Shown here: positions 5,848 to 10,840 of the stretch, piece by piece
How the letters are laid out: each line of letters opens with the position of its first letter
Position numbering within the stretch: position 1 is the stretch's first letter
NCBI GenBank assembly: GCA_903921945.1
Contig: CAIXSC010000560.1
Span: 1-10,840 of the forward strand
Reading direction: 5' to 3'
Source of the DNA: an uncultured Planctomycetaceae bacterium
Lineage (GTDB): Bacteria > Planctomycetota > Planctomycetia > Pirellulales > Pirellulaceae
DNA length: 10,840 bases
The notes under the pieces: generated by a model
Told to the model about the DNA's origin: nothing
The model's input: the letters and a program-made list of their open reading frames with translations, nothing else
Databases searched by the model: none
Translations under genes and position numbers: made by a program

Positions 5848-6705
5848 TCACGCGACGGCCGACTTGCGGAGGGACCTAGAGCGCGTGCTGGCACCTGTAC
5901 CGCTCTGGCTTGTGGCGTGTTCCCAAAGGGCGTCTGCCAGGGGCCGAAAATGTTCTCGGTATCGCAGCACCCGCGCATAACGTCCGGAGGCAACCTGCTG
6001 TTCGCCGTAGGTTTCGTAGTAGGGACGCCACGCGGCTAGATTCTCAAACCCCGCCTTGGTCGAGGTAGGCCGGAGCCACTCCACGCGAAACGCGTCCAGG
6101 CCAATCAGTCGCTGGCTTTCCTCAACTTCCGGAACCAAGGGGGTGTAGCCCCAAGCAGCGGCCATCTTCCGCTCGAATTGGTCGTTTGTCAGATCCAGCC
6201 GCACGCTGCCGTAGTCGGTCGGCAAGTCGCACTCATCCGGCCGGGAATGCAGGGGAAAACTGAAGTTGAGCAGGGGCATCCCCTGGCTGCGGAGGCGTTG
6301 CACCGCAGCGCCCAGCACAATACGGCACAAATCGTGCGACGGGTTGTAGCCTTCACACGCATCGCCGACGACGTAGTCGACATCCAGCTCTCGCAGTCGG
6401 TCTGCCAGCGTGGTGACGAGCGCAATGAACGGATCGAATCGCGAGTTGATGATCAGTTCGTAGATTTGTTTGTCCGTGAACACGCCAAAGATGCTACCGG
6501 GCTCGCAGTTGGCTTCTCGCAGCACTTGCTCGGAACAATTCAAGCGTGATTGGGCAGCGCCGCCCGATCCGTCGGTCAATACAAACACATGGGGCCTGGC
6601 GATTTCCAACCATCCGTGGAGCCGCAATTCATGTCCGGGGTGGCCGACGACCAGGGCGGCCTTGCGATTCGCGAGATCACTCGTGGTAAGTGGCGAGTAA
6701 ATCAT
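5848..6705 (-). CDS. PIG-L (LmbE)-like deacetylase with variant HPGHE motif
   Basis: The 285-residue product has the PIG-L/LmbE fold signature. It starts with a beta strand AALVVGHPGHELRLHGWLE (about 16-34), where the usual HPDDE metal site reads HPGHE (residues 22-26). Then come FVLTDGSGG at about 41-49 and EGYNPSHDLCR at 118-128, in the place of the second metal-binding histidine motif. PIG-L enzymes are zinc-dependent N-acetylglucosaminyl deacetylases acting on GlcNAc-phosphatidylinositol, GlcNAc-inositol or antibiotic intermediates. Here the residue acting as general base in MshB (Asp15) corresponds to glycine and the Asp16 ligand to histidine, so activity may differ. I have an impression that a whole subfamily shares HPGHE. 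ATG 6705 has only a weak AGG upstream. It is transcribed ahead of a GT4 glycosyltransferase, consistent with glycan synthesis followed by or preceded by deacetylation. Confidence 0.75.
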   Translation of the reverse strand: MIYSPLTTSDLANRKAALVVGHPGHELRLHGWLEIARPHVFVLTDGSGGAAQSRLNCSEQVLREANCEPGSIFGVFTDKQIYELIINSRFDPFIALVTTLADRLRELDVDYVVGDACEGYNPSHDLCRIVLGAAVQRLRSQGMPLLNFSFPLHSRPDECDLPTDYGSVRLDLTNDQFERKMAAAWGYTPLVPEVEESQRLIGLDAFRVEWLRPTSTKAGFENLAAWRPYYETYGEQQVASGRYARVLRYREHFRPLADALWEHATSQSGTGASTRSRSLRKSAVA

Positions 6706-7024
6706 GTGAACCTAGTTTCACTTAGAGAATCCCGCGGAAATCTTCGCGTCCTACTCGGCATTATCGGCAACACCAGCTCAGTTGCTTGAATCCACAAACT
6801 CCGGGGACGGCCATTCCCATGGGCCGCTGCGGAATTCAGAAAGCAACATACGGCGAATGACTTTGACGCAAGTTCCGCGCCGCTCGACTTACGTCCACAC
6901 GTCGCCACCCGCCGCCAGCTTGTCGCGCCGGTCGCCCCGCCAATTCCGCATCGCGCCACAGCAGTCCCGCGCCCTGGTCCTCGGAGAGCCGCCGTGCGAC
7001 GCGGCCAAGAAATCCAGAATGTCG

Positions 7025-7060
7025 GCGACCGTCTTGGCTAGGGCGACCGTCTTGGCGAGG
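7025..7060 (+). repeat. 18-bp tandem repeat, two full units
   Basis: GCGACCGTCTTGGCTAGG (7025-7042) is followed by GCGACCGTCTTGGCGAGG (7043-7060), one mismatch apart, and by a further partial unit GCGACCT. The unit is a multiple of three, so on the minus strand it would encode a duplicated hexapeptide if the region were once coding. Confidence 0.8.
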
Positions 7061-7095
7061 GCGACCTTCGCGACACGGCTGAACAAGCGGGATCC

Positions 7096-7200
7096 CTAGC
7101 CAATCTGGAAGCCGCTCACATGGATCGCCGTCGGAGTGCCGAACTGACGATCCAACGTTTCCTCGCCGTAGCAGGTGCCGACGAAGGCTCCGCGCCGATC
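7096..7200 (-). pseudogene. Possible gene remnant of unknown origin
   Basis: One minus-strand frame reads GAFVGTCYGEETLDRQFGTP and then TAIHVSGFQIG before TAG at 7096-7098. Codon third positions are strongly G/C, unlike its surroundings, and the sequence has a natural protein look. No start codon or ribosome binding site precedes it and I do not recognise the family. It may be the 3' end of a deleted gene or chance. Confidence 0.2.
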
Positions 7201-7270
7201 GGGATGAGCCTTGGGACTCGTGCGTGGCCGAAGGACCCGAACACAGGACACCGGATAAAATCTGTTTCTT

Positions 7271-7327
7271 TTGAATCCACGCCCGATTTGAGCGGTTCGT
7301 TTGGCTCATTGGATGAGGCGGCACGAT
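7271..7327 (+). repeat. Dispersed repeat module B, copy 2
   Basis: Gap-free counterpart of 2291-2347, with 22 identical consecutive bases at 7280-7301. It starts the second, more compact copy of the composite repeat. Confidence 0.7.
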
Positions 7328-7376
7328 GGCGGACGACCGAGCCGGCGAGTATGAGCCTGATCAAGCTTACGCTCCA

Positions 7377-7424
7377 CGCCCTTGGCAAGCTGCCGGAGAT
7401 CCCTCAACGTCTTTGCGTCATTGG
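7377..7424 (+). repeat. Dispersed repeat module C, copy 2
   Basis: Counterpart of 2660-2712; translation gives GKLPEIPQRLC. It lies only about 100 bp after module B here, against about 370 bp in copy 1. The ~115 bp between it and module D include CCGCCCTTAAAAAAAGGC (7512-7529), a T/A-rich motif resembling intergenic repeat DNA. Confidence 0.5.
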
Positions 7425-7540
7425 AACCGCAGTCAAGTTTACAGCAGCCATGAAATGACTTCCGATGAGCCCAATTCGGGCCACGACTCCCGAGCCGTTT
7501 TCGCGGCTAATCCGCCCTTAAAAAAAGGCAACTCTCCGCT

Positions 7541-7572
7541 GTGAGCGCATCGGAGACGACCGAGGAAGAGGT
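7541..7572 (+). repeat. Dispersed repeat module D, copy 2
   Basis: Counterpart of 2953-2984, gap-free with about six mismatches. Here module E follows after about 30 bp, whereas copy 1 carries about 125 bp between them. Confidence 0.6.
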
Positions 7573-7600
7573 GGTGCCTCAAGCCCCAGGAACCGACGCG

Positions 7601-7651
7601 ACACGGGCGTTTCGACCATCTCGCCGCCTTGACGCAATGGAATTGCCACGA
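7601..7651 (+). repeat. Dispersed repeat module E, copy 2
   Basis: Counterpart of 3111-3161, about 39 of 51 positions identical without gaps. One frame reads RHGRFDHLAALTQWNCHD here and RHGRFDRLAALTQCSCHE in copy 1. The frame-keeping similarity hints at a formerly coding unit. Confidence 0.6.
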
Positions 7652-7700
7652 CAACGCCAGTCCAACCACCTGCATAGAGCCGTGATAAGCCTTCTTTTTA

Positions 7701-7758
7701 GGTCCATCCGGGATTCGTGTGGGTCCCGCCAAAGATTTGTGCCTCGCCGAACTTCCGA
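7701..7758 (+). repeat. Dispersed repeat module A, copy 2
   Basis: This is 53/58 identical to the reverse complement of 2165-2222. It lies 3' of modules B-E in this copy, and a truncated zinc-finger-like frame begins immediately after it, just as the truncated DUF1501 frame begins next to copy 1 (12 bp beyond its end). Confidence 0.75.
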
Positions 7759-7995
7759 GCCGCGGCGCATGCCGGCGCGGCTTGCGCCGCACCCTGCGAC
7801 TCCTGCGATGGCGACCCGCAGGAAACCCAGAAGGACCGAAAAAAACTGGCTGCCCGTCGCCCCTGGTGCTACGAACTGTTCATCCCCGATCCCCGCACTC
7901 CGGACCAGAATTACTGCAGCCCCGAGTGCGCGCTGGCGATGCCTTCAGTTGTGGTTCGCCAACAGCGTTACCGAGACACGCTCGAAAACAACTGA
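7717..7995 (+). pseudogene. Zinc-finger-like C-terminal fragment fused to repeat module A
   Basis: The frame from GTG 7717 to TGA 7993-7995 gives 92 residues. The first 14 are encoded by repeat module A, so the natural start has been lost. The rest holds cysteine pairs: AACAAPCDSCDGDPQ near 21-35, then RPWCYELFIPDPRTPDQNYC followed by SPECALAM, giving a C-x(n)-C-x3-C pattern in a short cysteine-rich finger like those of small MYM/zinc-ribbon-type modules. The end VVVRQQRYRDTLENN is basic and helical, as next to DNA-binding fingers. I recall similar short cysteine modules in planctomycete genomes but cannot name the family. It has no ribosome binding site of its own, so it is most likely the 3' remnant of a gene cut by the repeat. 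Confidence 0.4.
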
Positions 7996-8012
7996 CGTGG
8001 ACGATCCACGTC
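7994..8012. terminator. Hairpin between convergent genes
   Basis: GACGTGGA-CGA-TCCACGTC is a perfect 8-bp stem with a 3-base loop. It starts within the stop codon of the zinc-finger-like fragment and lies 30 bp beyond the stop of the convergent hydrogenase protease gene. There is no T-run on either side, so it is not a classical intrinsic terminator; it may still end or protect the hox transcript. Confidence 0.35.
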
Positions 8013-8041
8013 TTCATCGAGTGGGCCTGGCGTCGAACTAG

Positions 8042-8608
8042 CTATCCCCCGCTTTGAAAGGCGGAACTGAGAGCTGAGCTACCATCGGCGGTTGCCAAGC
8101 GACCGCGGGGGCGGCGATTGGGGTGGTAACGCGTTTCGTCGTCGACGATTGCCGCCCGCTTGATCAAGCGGGCAGCTAGACGGTCGACGGCCTCGGCGAC
8201 ACGAGGCGTCAAGGTGAACTTCCACGGCTCCGTGGCGGAGAAATCAGCCCCACCGATCGTGTAGGCGATCACAGACCCGCAGCGGCCGTGAAGTTCCATG
8301 GCCAGGAAGGCGAGCGAGGCTGCAGTCCACCGATGTCCGCCGACGCACGTCTCGGCAGGTCGCACGCGAATGCGTGTGATCACGCCAGCCGGTTGCCGCG
8401 CGTCGGCATCCAGGAGCACTACCCAGTCGGAATCCGCGAACCGTTCGGAGAATTCCGGGAGCAGTTGATGCGCGGCCAGCAGCTCGAGTCGCGAAGGCAG
8501 TTCATGCCGCGACAGCGCGTCGATTACGGCAGGGCCAGCTCCATCGTCGCCGCGCGATGGATTGCCGAAGCCAAGGCACAACACGGGGCGGATCACGGAC
8601 GACGTCAT
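8042..8608 (-). CDS. hoxW: [NiFe] hydrogenase maturation endopeptidase (HoxW/HycI type)
   Basis: The product has 188 residues. The N-terminus has the family strand and loop LCLGFGNPSRGDDGAG (10-25), equivalent to the GIGN..L..DEG motif; D22 sits where HyaD has its nickel-binding Glu16. VVLLDADA (63-70) supplies the second acidic ligand (D67), and GHRWTAASL (91-99) the third ligand, H92. LLAAHQLLPEF near 43-53 matches the Q-L-x-P-E segment common in proteases of soluble hydrogenases. The enzyme removes the C-terminal extension of HoxH once the NiFe(CN)2CO site is assembled. I chose ATG 8608 because AGGGGA lies 8 nt upstream and the fold starts there; GTG 8641, overlapping the hoxH stop, is the alternative. 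About 35 residues at the C-terminus extend beyond the usual length and appear poorly conserved. The symbol is by function and context. Confidence 0.85.
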   Translation of the reverse strand: MTSSVIRPVLCLGFGNPSRGDDGAGPAVIDALSRHELPSRLELLAAHQLLPEFSERFADSDWVVLLDADARQPAGVITRIRVRPAETCVGGHRWTAASLAFLAMELHGRCGSVIAYTIGGADFSATEPWKFTLTPRVAEAVDRLAARLIKRAAIVDDETRYHPNRRPRGRLATADGSSALSSAFQSGG

Positions 8609-8616
8609 GGAACCGG

Positions 8617-8622
8617 TCCCCT
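8617..8622 (-). promoter_or_regulatory. Shine-Dalgarno AGGGGA of the hydrogenase protease gene
   Basis: On the minus strand AGGGGA precedes ATG 8608 by 8 nt. It favours that codon over the in-frame GTG at 8641. Confidence 0.55.
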
Positions 8623-8637
8623 GGGATTCGCGGAGAC

Positions 8638-10071
8638 TCACGAGCCGTCAGCGCGGGCCAAGCTGTCGACGACCTGTCCGCTATGGTCAAGCAGTTCGAT
8701 CGCCAGCGGCATTTGCCCCCATGCGTGCGTGGAACAGCTCAAGCACGGGTCAAAGGCCCGCACAACCGCCTCGACGCGGTTCAGCATCCCTTCCTTCAAG
8801 CGGTTGCCATCGACAAATCTTTCCGCCACTTGTTTGACGCCACGGTTCATGGCCAAGTTGTTGTGGCCGGTGGCGATGATCAAATTGGCCCACTGCATCA
8901 GGCCGTCTGGAGAAATTTTGTAGTGGTGGATGATCGTGCCGCGTGGGGCCTCCGAGATGCCAACTCCCTCCAGGCGATTCACACCCGCCGTCGACTGGAC
9001 GCGGGAGTCGAGGATCGCCGGGTCATCGAGCAGCTGCGCGATCCGCTCAAGCCCGTAGATGATCTCGATGAGCCGTGCCCAGTGGTAGTGGAAACTACTG
9101 GAGGGCGCTCGGCCCCAGCGGCTGCGGAAAGTGGCAAGCGCCTCGTCCGCCATTGGCGTGCCGCACTGTTCGGCGCAGATCAGCCGCGCGAGCGGTCCGA
9201 CTCGGTAGATTCCCTCGGGGTAGCCGCCTGGCCGGAAATAGGGCGATTTCAGATACGACCAGGGCTCAACATGCTCGCCGATGAATTCGCCGTATTGTTT
9301 CGGATCGCGAATGTCGACAACCACCGTTCCCTGCGAGTCGCAAACACGCAGCCGGCCGTCGTAATGCTCTAACTGGCCGTCTGGACCGACCAGCCCCATG
9401 AACAAGGTCGGGAAGTTGGCGAACGATGCGATTTCCTCCTCGAAGCGCGGGGCGGCCGCTGCGAGCCAATCCAGTGCCCGCCGGGACCGTTCGAACGCGT
9501 CGGCGATTCCAGCGCGTATTGCCTCGCGATGTTCCAGCGTCAGCGGCGCGTTGACGCCTCCCGGGACACACCACGCCGGATGAATTCGTTTGCCTCCCAG
9601 TCGCTCGATGATGTCCTGGCCAAATTTCCGCAGTTTCACGCCATCGGTCGCGAATCCAGGATGCGTCTTTATCAACCCGAAGATGTTCCGCTCTCGGGGA
9701 TCGGCGTCCATACCCAGCAACAAATCCGGGCTGGAAAGATGGAAAAAGCTGAGCGCGTGGGACTGCACAAGCTGTCCGAGGTTCATCAGCGTTCTCAGCA
9801 GCACCGCCGCGGGCGGAATCGCCACCGCCAATAGATCGTCGCAAGCTTTCGAGGACGCCATCAGATGGCTGACCGGACAAATGCCGCAGATCCGGGCCAT
9901 GATCGACGGCATTTCGCGGAGCGGCCGACCCTCGACGAATTTCTCAAATCCACGAAACTGCGTGACATGGAACTGCGCATCCGAAACCCGGCCCGACTCG
10001 TCCAGTTGAATGGTGATCTTGGCGTGCCCTTCAATGCGAGTCACCGGGTTGATGGTGATCGTTTTCGCCAT
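8638..10071 (-). CDS. hoxH: Bidirectional [NiFe] hydrogenase large subunit HoxH
   Basis: At 477 residues this is a normal-length HoxH. It starts MAKTITINPVTRIEGHAKIT, the conserved TRIEGH opening. The first nickel motif is RICGICPVSH (60-69: C62, C65, H69). The second is DPCLSCSTH at 441-449 (C443, C446). The protein binds the NiFe(CN)2CO centre where H2 is split or formed. Residues 450-477, starting AWGQMPLAIELLD, are the C-terminal extension expected to be removed after H449 by the protease encoded next. Sequence features fit group 3d (NAD-linked, cytoplasmic) hydrogenases, in which HoxHY pairs with the HoxFU diaphorase. GAGGA lies 7 nt before ATG 10071. It follows hoxY after 67 bp and is 29 bp from the preferred protease start, so one operon is likely. 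The identity is not in doubt; the subgroup is inferred from HoxY and the layout. Confidence 0.95.
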   Translation of the reverse strand: MAKTITINPVTRIEGHAKITIQLDESGRVSDAQFHVTQFRGFEKFVEGRPLREMPSIMARICGICPVSHLMASSKACDDLLAVAIPPAAVLLRTLMNLGQLVQSHALSFFHLSSPDLLLGMDADPRERNIFGLIKTHPGFATDGVKLRKFGQDIIERLGGKRIHPAWCVPGGVNAPLTLEHREAIRAGIADAFERSRRALDWLAAAAPRFEEEIASFANFPTLFMGLVGPDGQLEHYDGRLRVCDSQGTVVVDIRDPKQYGEFIGEHVEPWSYLKSPYFRPGGYPEGIYRVGPLARLICAEQCGTPMADEALATFRSRWGRAPSSSFHYHWARLIEIIYGLERIAQLLDDPAILDSRVQSTAGVNRLEGVGISEAPRGTIIHHYKISPDGLMQWANLIIATGHNNLAMNRGVKQVAERFVDGNRLKEGMLNRVEAVVRAFDPCLSCSTHAWGQMPLAIELLDHSGQVVDSLARADGS

Positions 10072-10138
10072 AGTTGCGTCCTCGAGGCGTGTCGCGATCG
10101 TCGCCGCCTGGCTGAGTGATTTGGGGCAAGGGCCGTGT

Positions 10139-10804
10139 CTATCGTCCGAACCGGGTGATGTGGCTGACGTCCGGGCGCCGGCCCGCGAGCAGCTCCGTGA
10201 GCACGAAGTAAATCGCATCGGCTGGCGGTGGACATCCCGGAACATGCAAGTCGACGTCGACGACTTCGTGAACCGGACAGGAACGCGGCCGCAACGGCGG
10301 AACAATCGTCCGCGGGTACCAAGACGCTGTCGATCCGTTGACCGTCCCATGCGGGACTGCGTGGGACTGGGTGGTGGTGTGCGCGTGGGATGGAAGGTCC
10401 GTTGGCTCATGGGGCAGGGGATTGGGTTGCGCCTCGTTCGGCGCCGGGTCGGCCGTTTCGACGTACGCGCGCCGCATCAGATCCTCGATGGTGAAACCAT
10501 TTCGCATGGCGGGCACATTGCCGGTGACCGCACAGTCGCCGAGGGCGATCAGAAAGCCGGCTCGGCGCCGAAGATCGCGGACTTTGTGCCAATCCTCCTC
10601 GCTGCTCACCGCGCCTTCCACGATGGCCAGATCGATGGCGGGCGGCAGCTCCTTGGCGTCGACATACGGCGAGGCGACAACTTCGATCCGCGAGGCGATC
10701 TCGATAAGCCGTTCATCCATGTCCAGGAACGACATGTGGCAACCCGAGCAGCCGTCGAGCCACATGGTGGCCAGGGTTGGTTTGGGAGACGTTTCGCCGG
10801 TCAT
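10139..10804 (-). CDS. hoxY: Bidirectional [NiFe] hydrogenase small subunit HoxY, with His-rich insertion
   Basis: The product has 221 residues, longer than the roughly 180 usual for HoxY. It starts with TLATMWLDGCSGCHMSFLDM (9-28), giving C19 and C22 of the proximal [4Fe-4S] cluster. C91 lies in IALGDCAVTGNVPAMRN and C191 in LHVPGCPPPAD, completing four ligands. No signal peptide is present, as expected for a cytoplasmic group 3 enzyme. Residues about 118-160 form an extra proline/histidine/threonine-rich stretch with five histidines between 132 and 152. It ends before YPRTIVPPL, where conserved sequence resumes and leads to CPVHEVVDVDL. The stretch is in frame and does not touch conserved motifs. 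The start ATG 10804 overlaps the stop of the upstream gene by ATGA, pointing to translational coupling. HoxY passes electrons between HoxH and the diaphorase subunits. Confidence 0.92.
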   Translation of the reverse strand: MTGETSPKPTLATMWLDGCSGCHMSFLDMDERLIEIASRIEVVASPYVDAKELPPAIDLAIVEGAVSSEEDWHKVRDLRRRAGFLIALGDCAVTGNVPAMRNGFTIEDLMRRAYVETADPAPNEAQPNPLPHEPTDLPSHAHTTTQSHAVPHGTVNGSTASWYPRTIVPPLRPRSCPVHEVVDVDLHVPGCPPPADAIYFVLTELLAGRRPDVSHITRFGR

Positions 10805-10840
10805 TCATCAGCCTCGCGCATGACGGTAAGGTACGGGAGG
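10801..10840 (-). CDS. 3' end of the gene upstream of hoxY, probably a hox subunit
   Basis: The minus strand shows 12 codons ending YLTVMREADE before TGA at 10801-10803. That stop shares ATGA with the hoxY start, the usual arrangement of coupled genes. In group 3d operons the gene before hoxY is commonly hoxU (2Fe-2S/4Fe-4S diaphorase subunit), so that is the expected identity. Twelve residues are too few to confirm it. Another frame (ending PYRHARG, TGA at 10807-10809) is also open, which lowers confidence. Confidence 0.35.
   Translation of the reverse strand, partial: LPYLTVMREADE

Larger units (their letters stand above)
6706..7270. other. Intergenic stretch with possible gene debris
   Basis: This lies upstream of the PIG-L/glycosyltransferase operon and should hold its promoter, but no clear -35/-10 pair was found. 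Several minus-strand frames are open with high third-position GC, yet each is short and they switch frame, as in a decayed gene. An 18-bp tandem duplication sits at 7025-7060. No complete gene is supported. Confidence 0.45.

Noticed and set aside
5804..5993. Extended N-terminus of the glycosyltransferase
   Set aside because: The extra residues overlap the end of the PIG-L gene, lack any conserved pattern and precede the clear GT-B start MKPLRIL.
7512..7529. CCGCCCTTAAAAAAAGGC as an intrinsic terminator
   Set aside because: The stem is short and imperfect, the A/T run is in the loop, and no gene ends before it.
8557..9372. Long plus-strand frame opposite hoxH and the protease gene
   Set aside because: It is antisense to well-supported hydrogenase genes and shows no motif of its own.
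9266..9880. Minus-strand frame inside hoxH
   Set aside because: It is a shifted reading of the hoxH coding sequence, rich in Arg and Gly as expected for an off-frame in GC-rich DNA.

Overview
The window looks like chromosomal DNA of a planctomycete, most likely a Pirellula/Blastopirellula-type bacterium, although no rRNA or marker gene is present to fix this. The reasons are: a DUF1501-type fragment (a family concentrated in Planctomycetes); a TIGR04222-type membrane protein with a Gly/Cys-rich tail beside a GRDP-like protein; high GC with strong third-position GC in the real genes; and long intergenic stretches filled with degenerate repeats and gene remnants.

Layout. Positions 1-472 (minus) hold the first part of a secreted protein of unknown function that runs off the left edge. 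A 187-bp element bounded by 18-bp inverted repeats (774-960) follows and sits directly against a decayed hicBA toxin-antitoxin module: hicA is cut to 20 codons and hicB has a frameshift. From 1593 to 2152 (minus) is a chimeric gene ruin, with the start of a DUF1501 protein joined out of frame to the end of an unrelated, possibly DUF6714-like, protein. From about 2165 to 3161 lies the first copy of a composite dispersed repeat; a second, shorter copy lies at 7271-7758. Between the copies are two apparently functional clusters. One is a plus-strand pair: a TIGR04222-type membrane protein that seems to lack its N-terminus, and a GRDP-like protein (3204-4551). The other is a minus-strand pair: a PIG-L-like deacetylase and a GT4-type glycosyltransferase (6705 to 4689), probably one transcript making or modifying a glycan or glycolipid.

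The right end (8042-10840, minus) is part of a hox operon of a bidirectional group 3d-type [NiFe] hydrogenase. The order of transcription is an upstream gene of which only 12 codons are visible (probably another diaphorase/hydrogenase subunit), then hoxY (small subunit), hoxH (large subunit) and a hydrogenase maturation endopeptidase. HoxH carries both Ni-binding CxxC motifs and the C-terminal extension that the downstream protease is expected to remove. HoxY carries the cysteines for a proximal [4Fe-4S] cluster and an unusual His-rich insertion.

The most unusual points are the composite repeat, whose copies coincide with truncated genes; the inverted-repeat element against the broken hicA; the PIG-L protein whose metal-binding motif reads HPGHE; the truncated Gly/Cys-tailed membrane protein with its GRDP-like partner; and the His-rich insertion in HoxY. 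No CRISPR array, tRNA, rRNA or intact transposase gene was seen.
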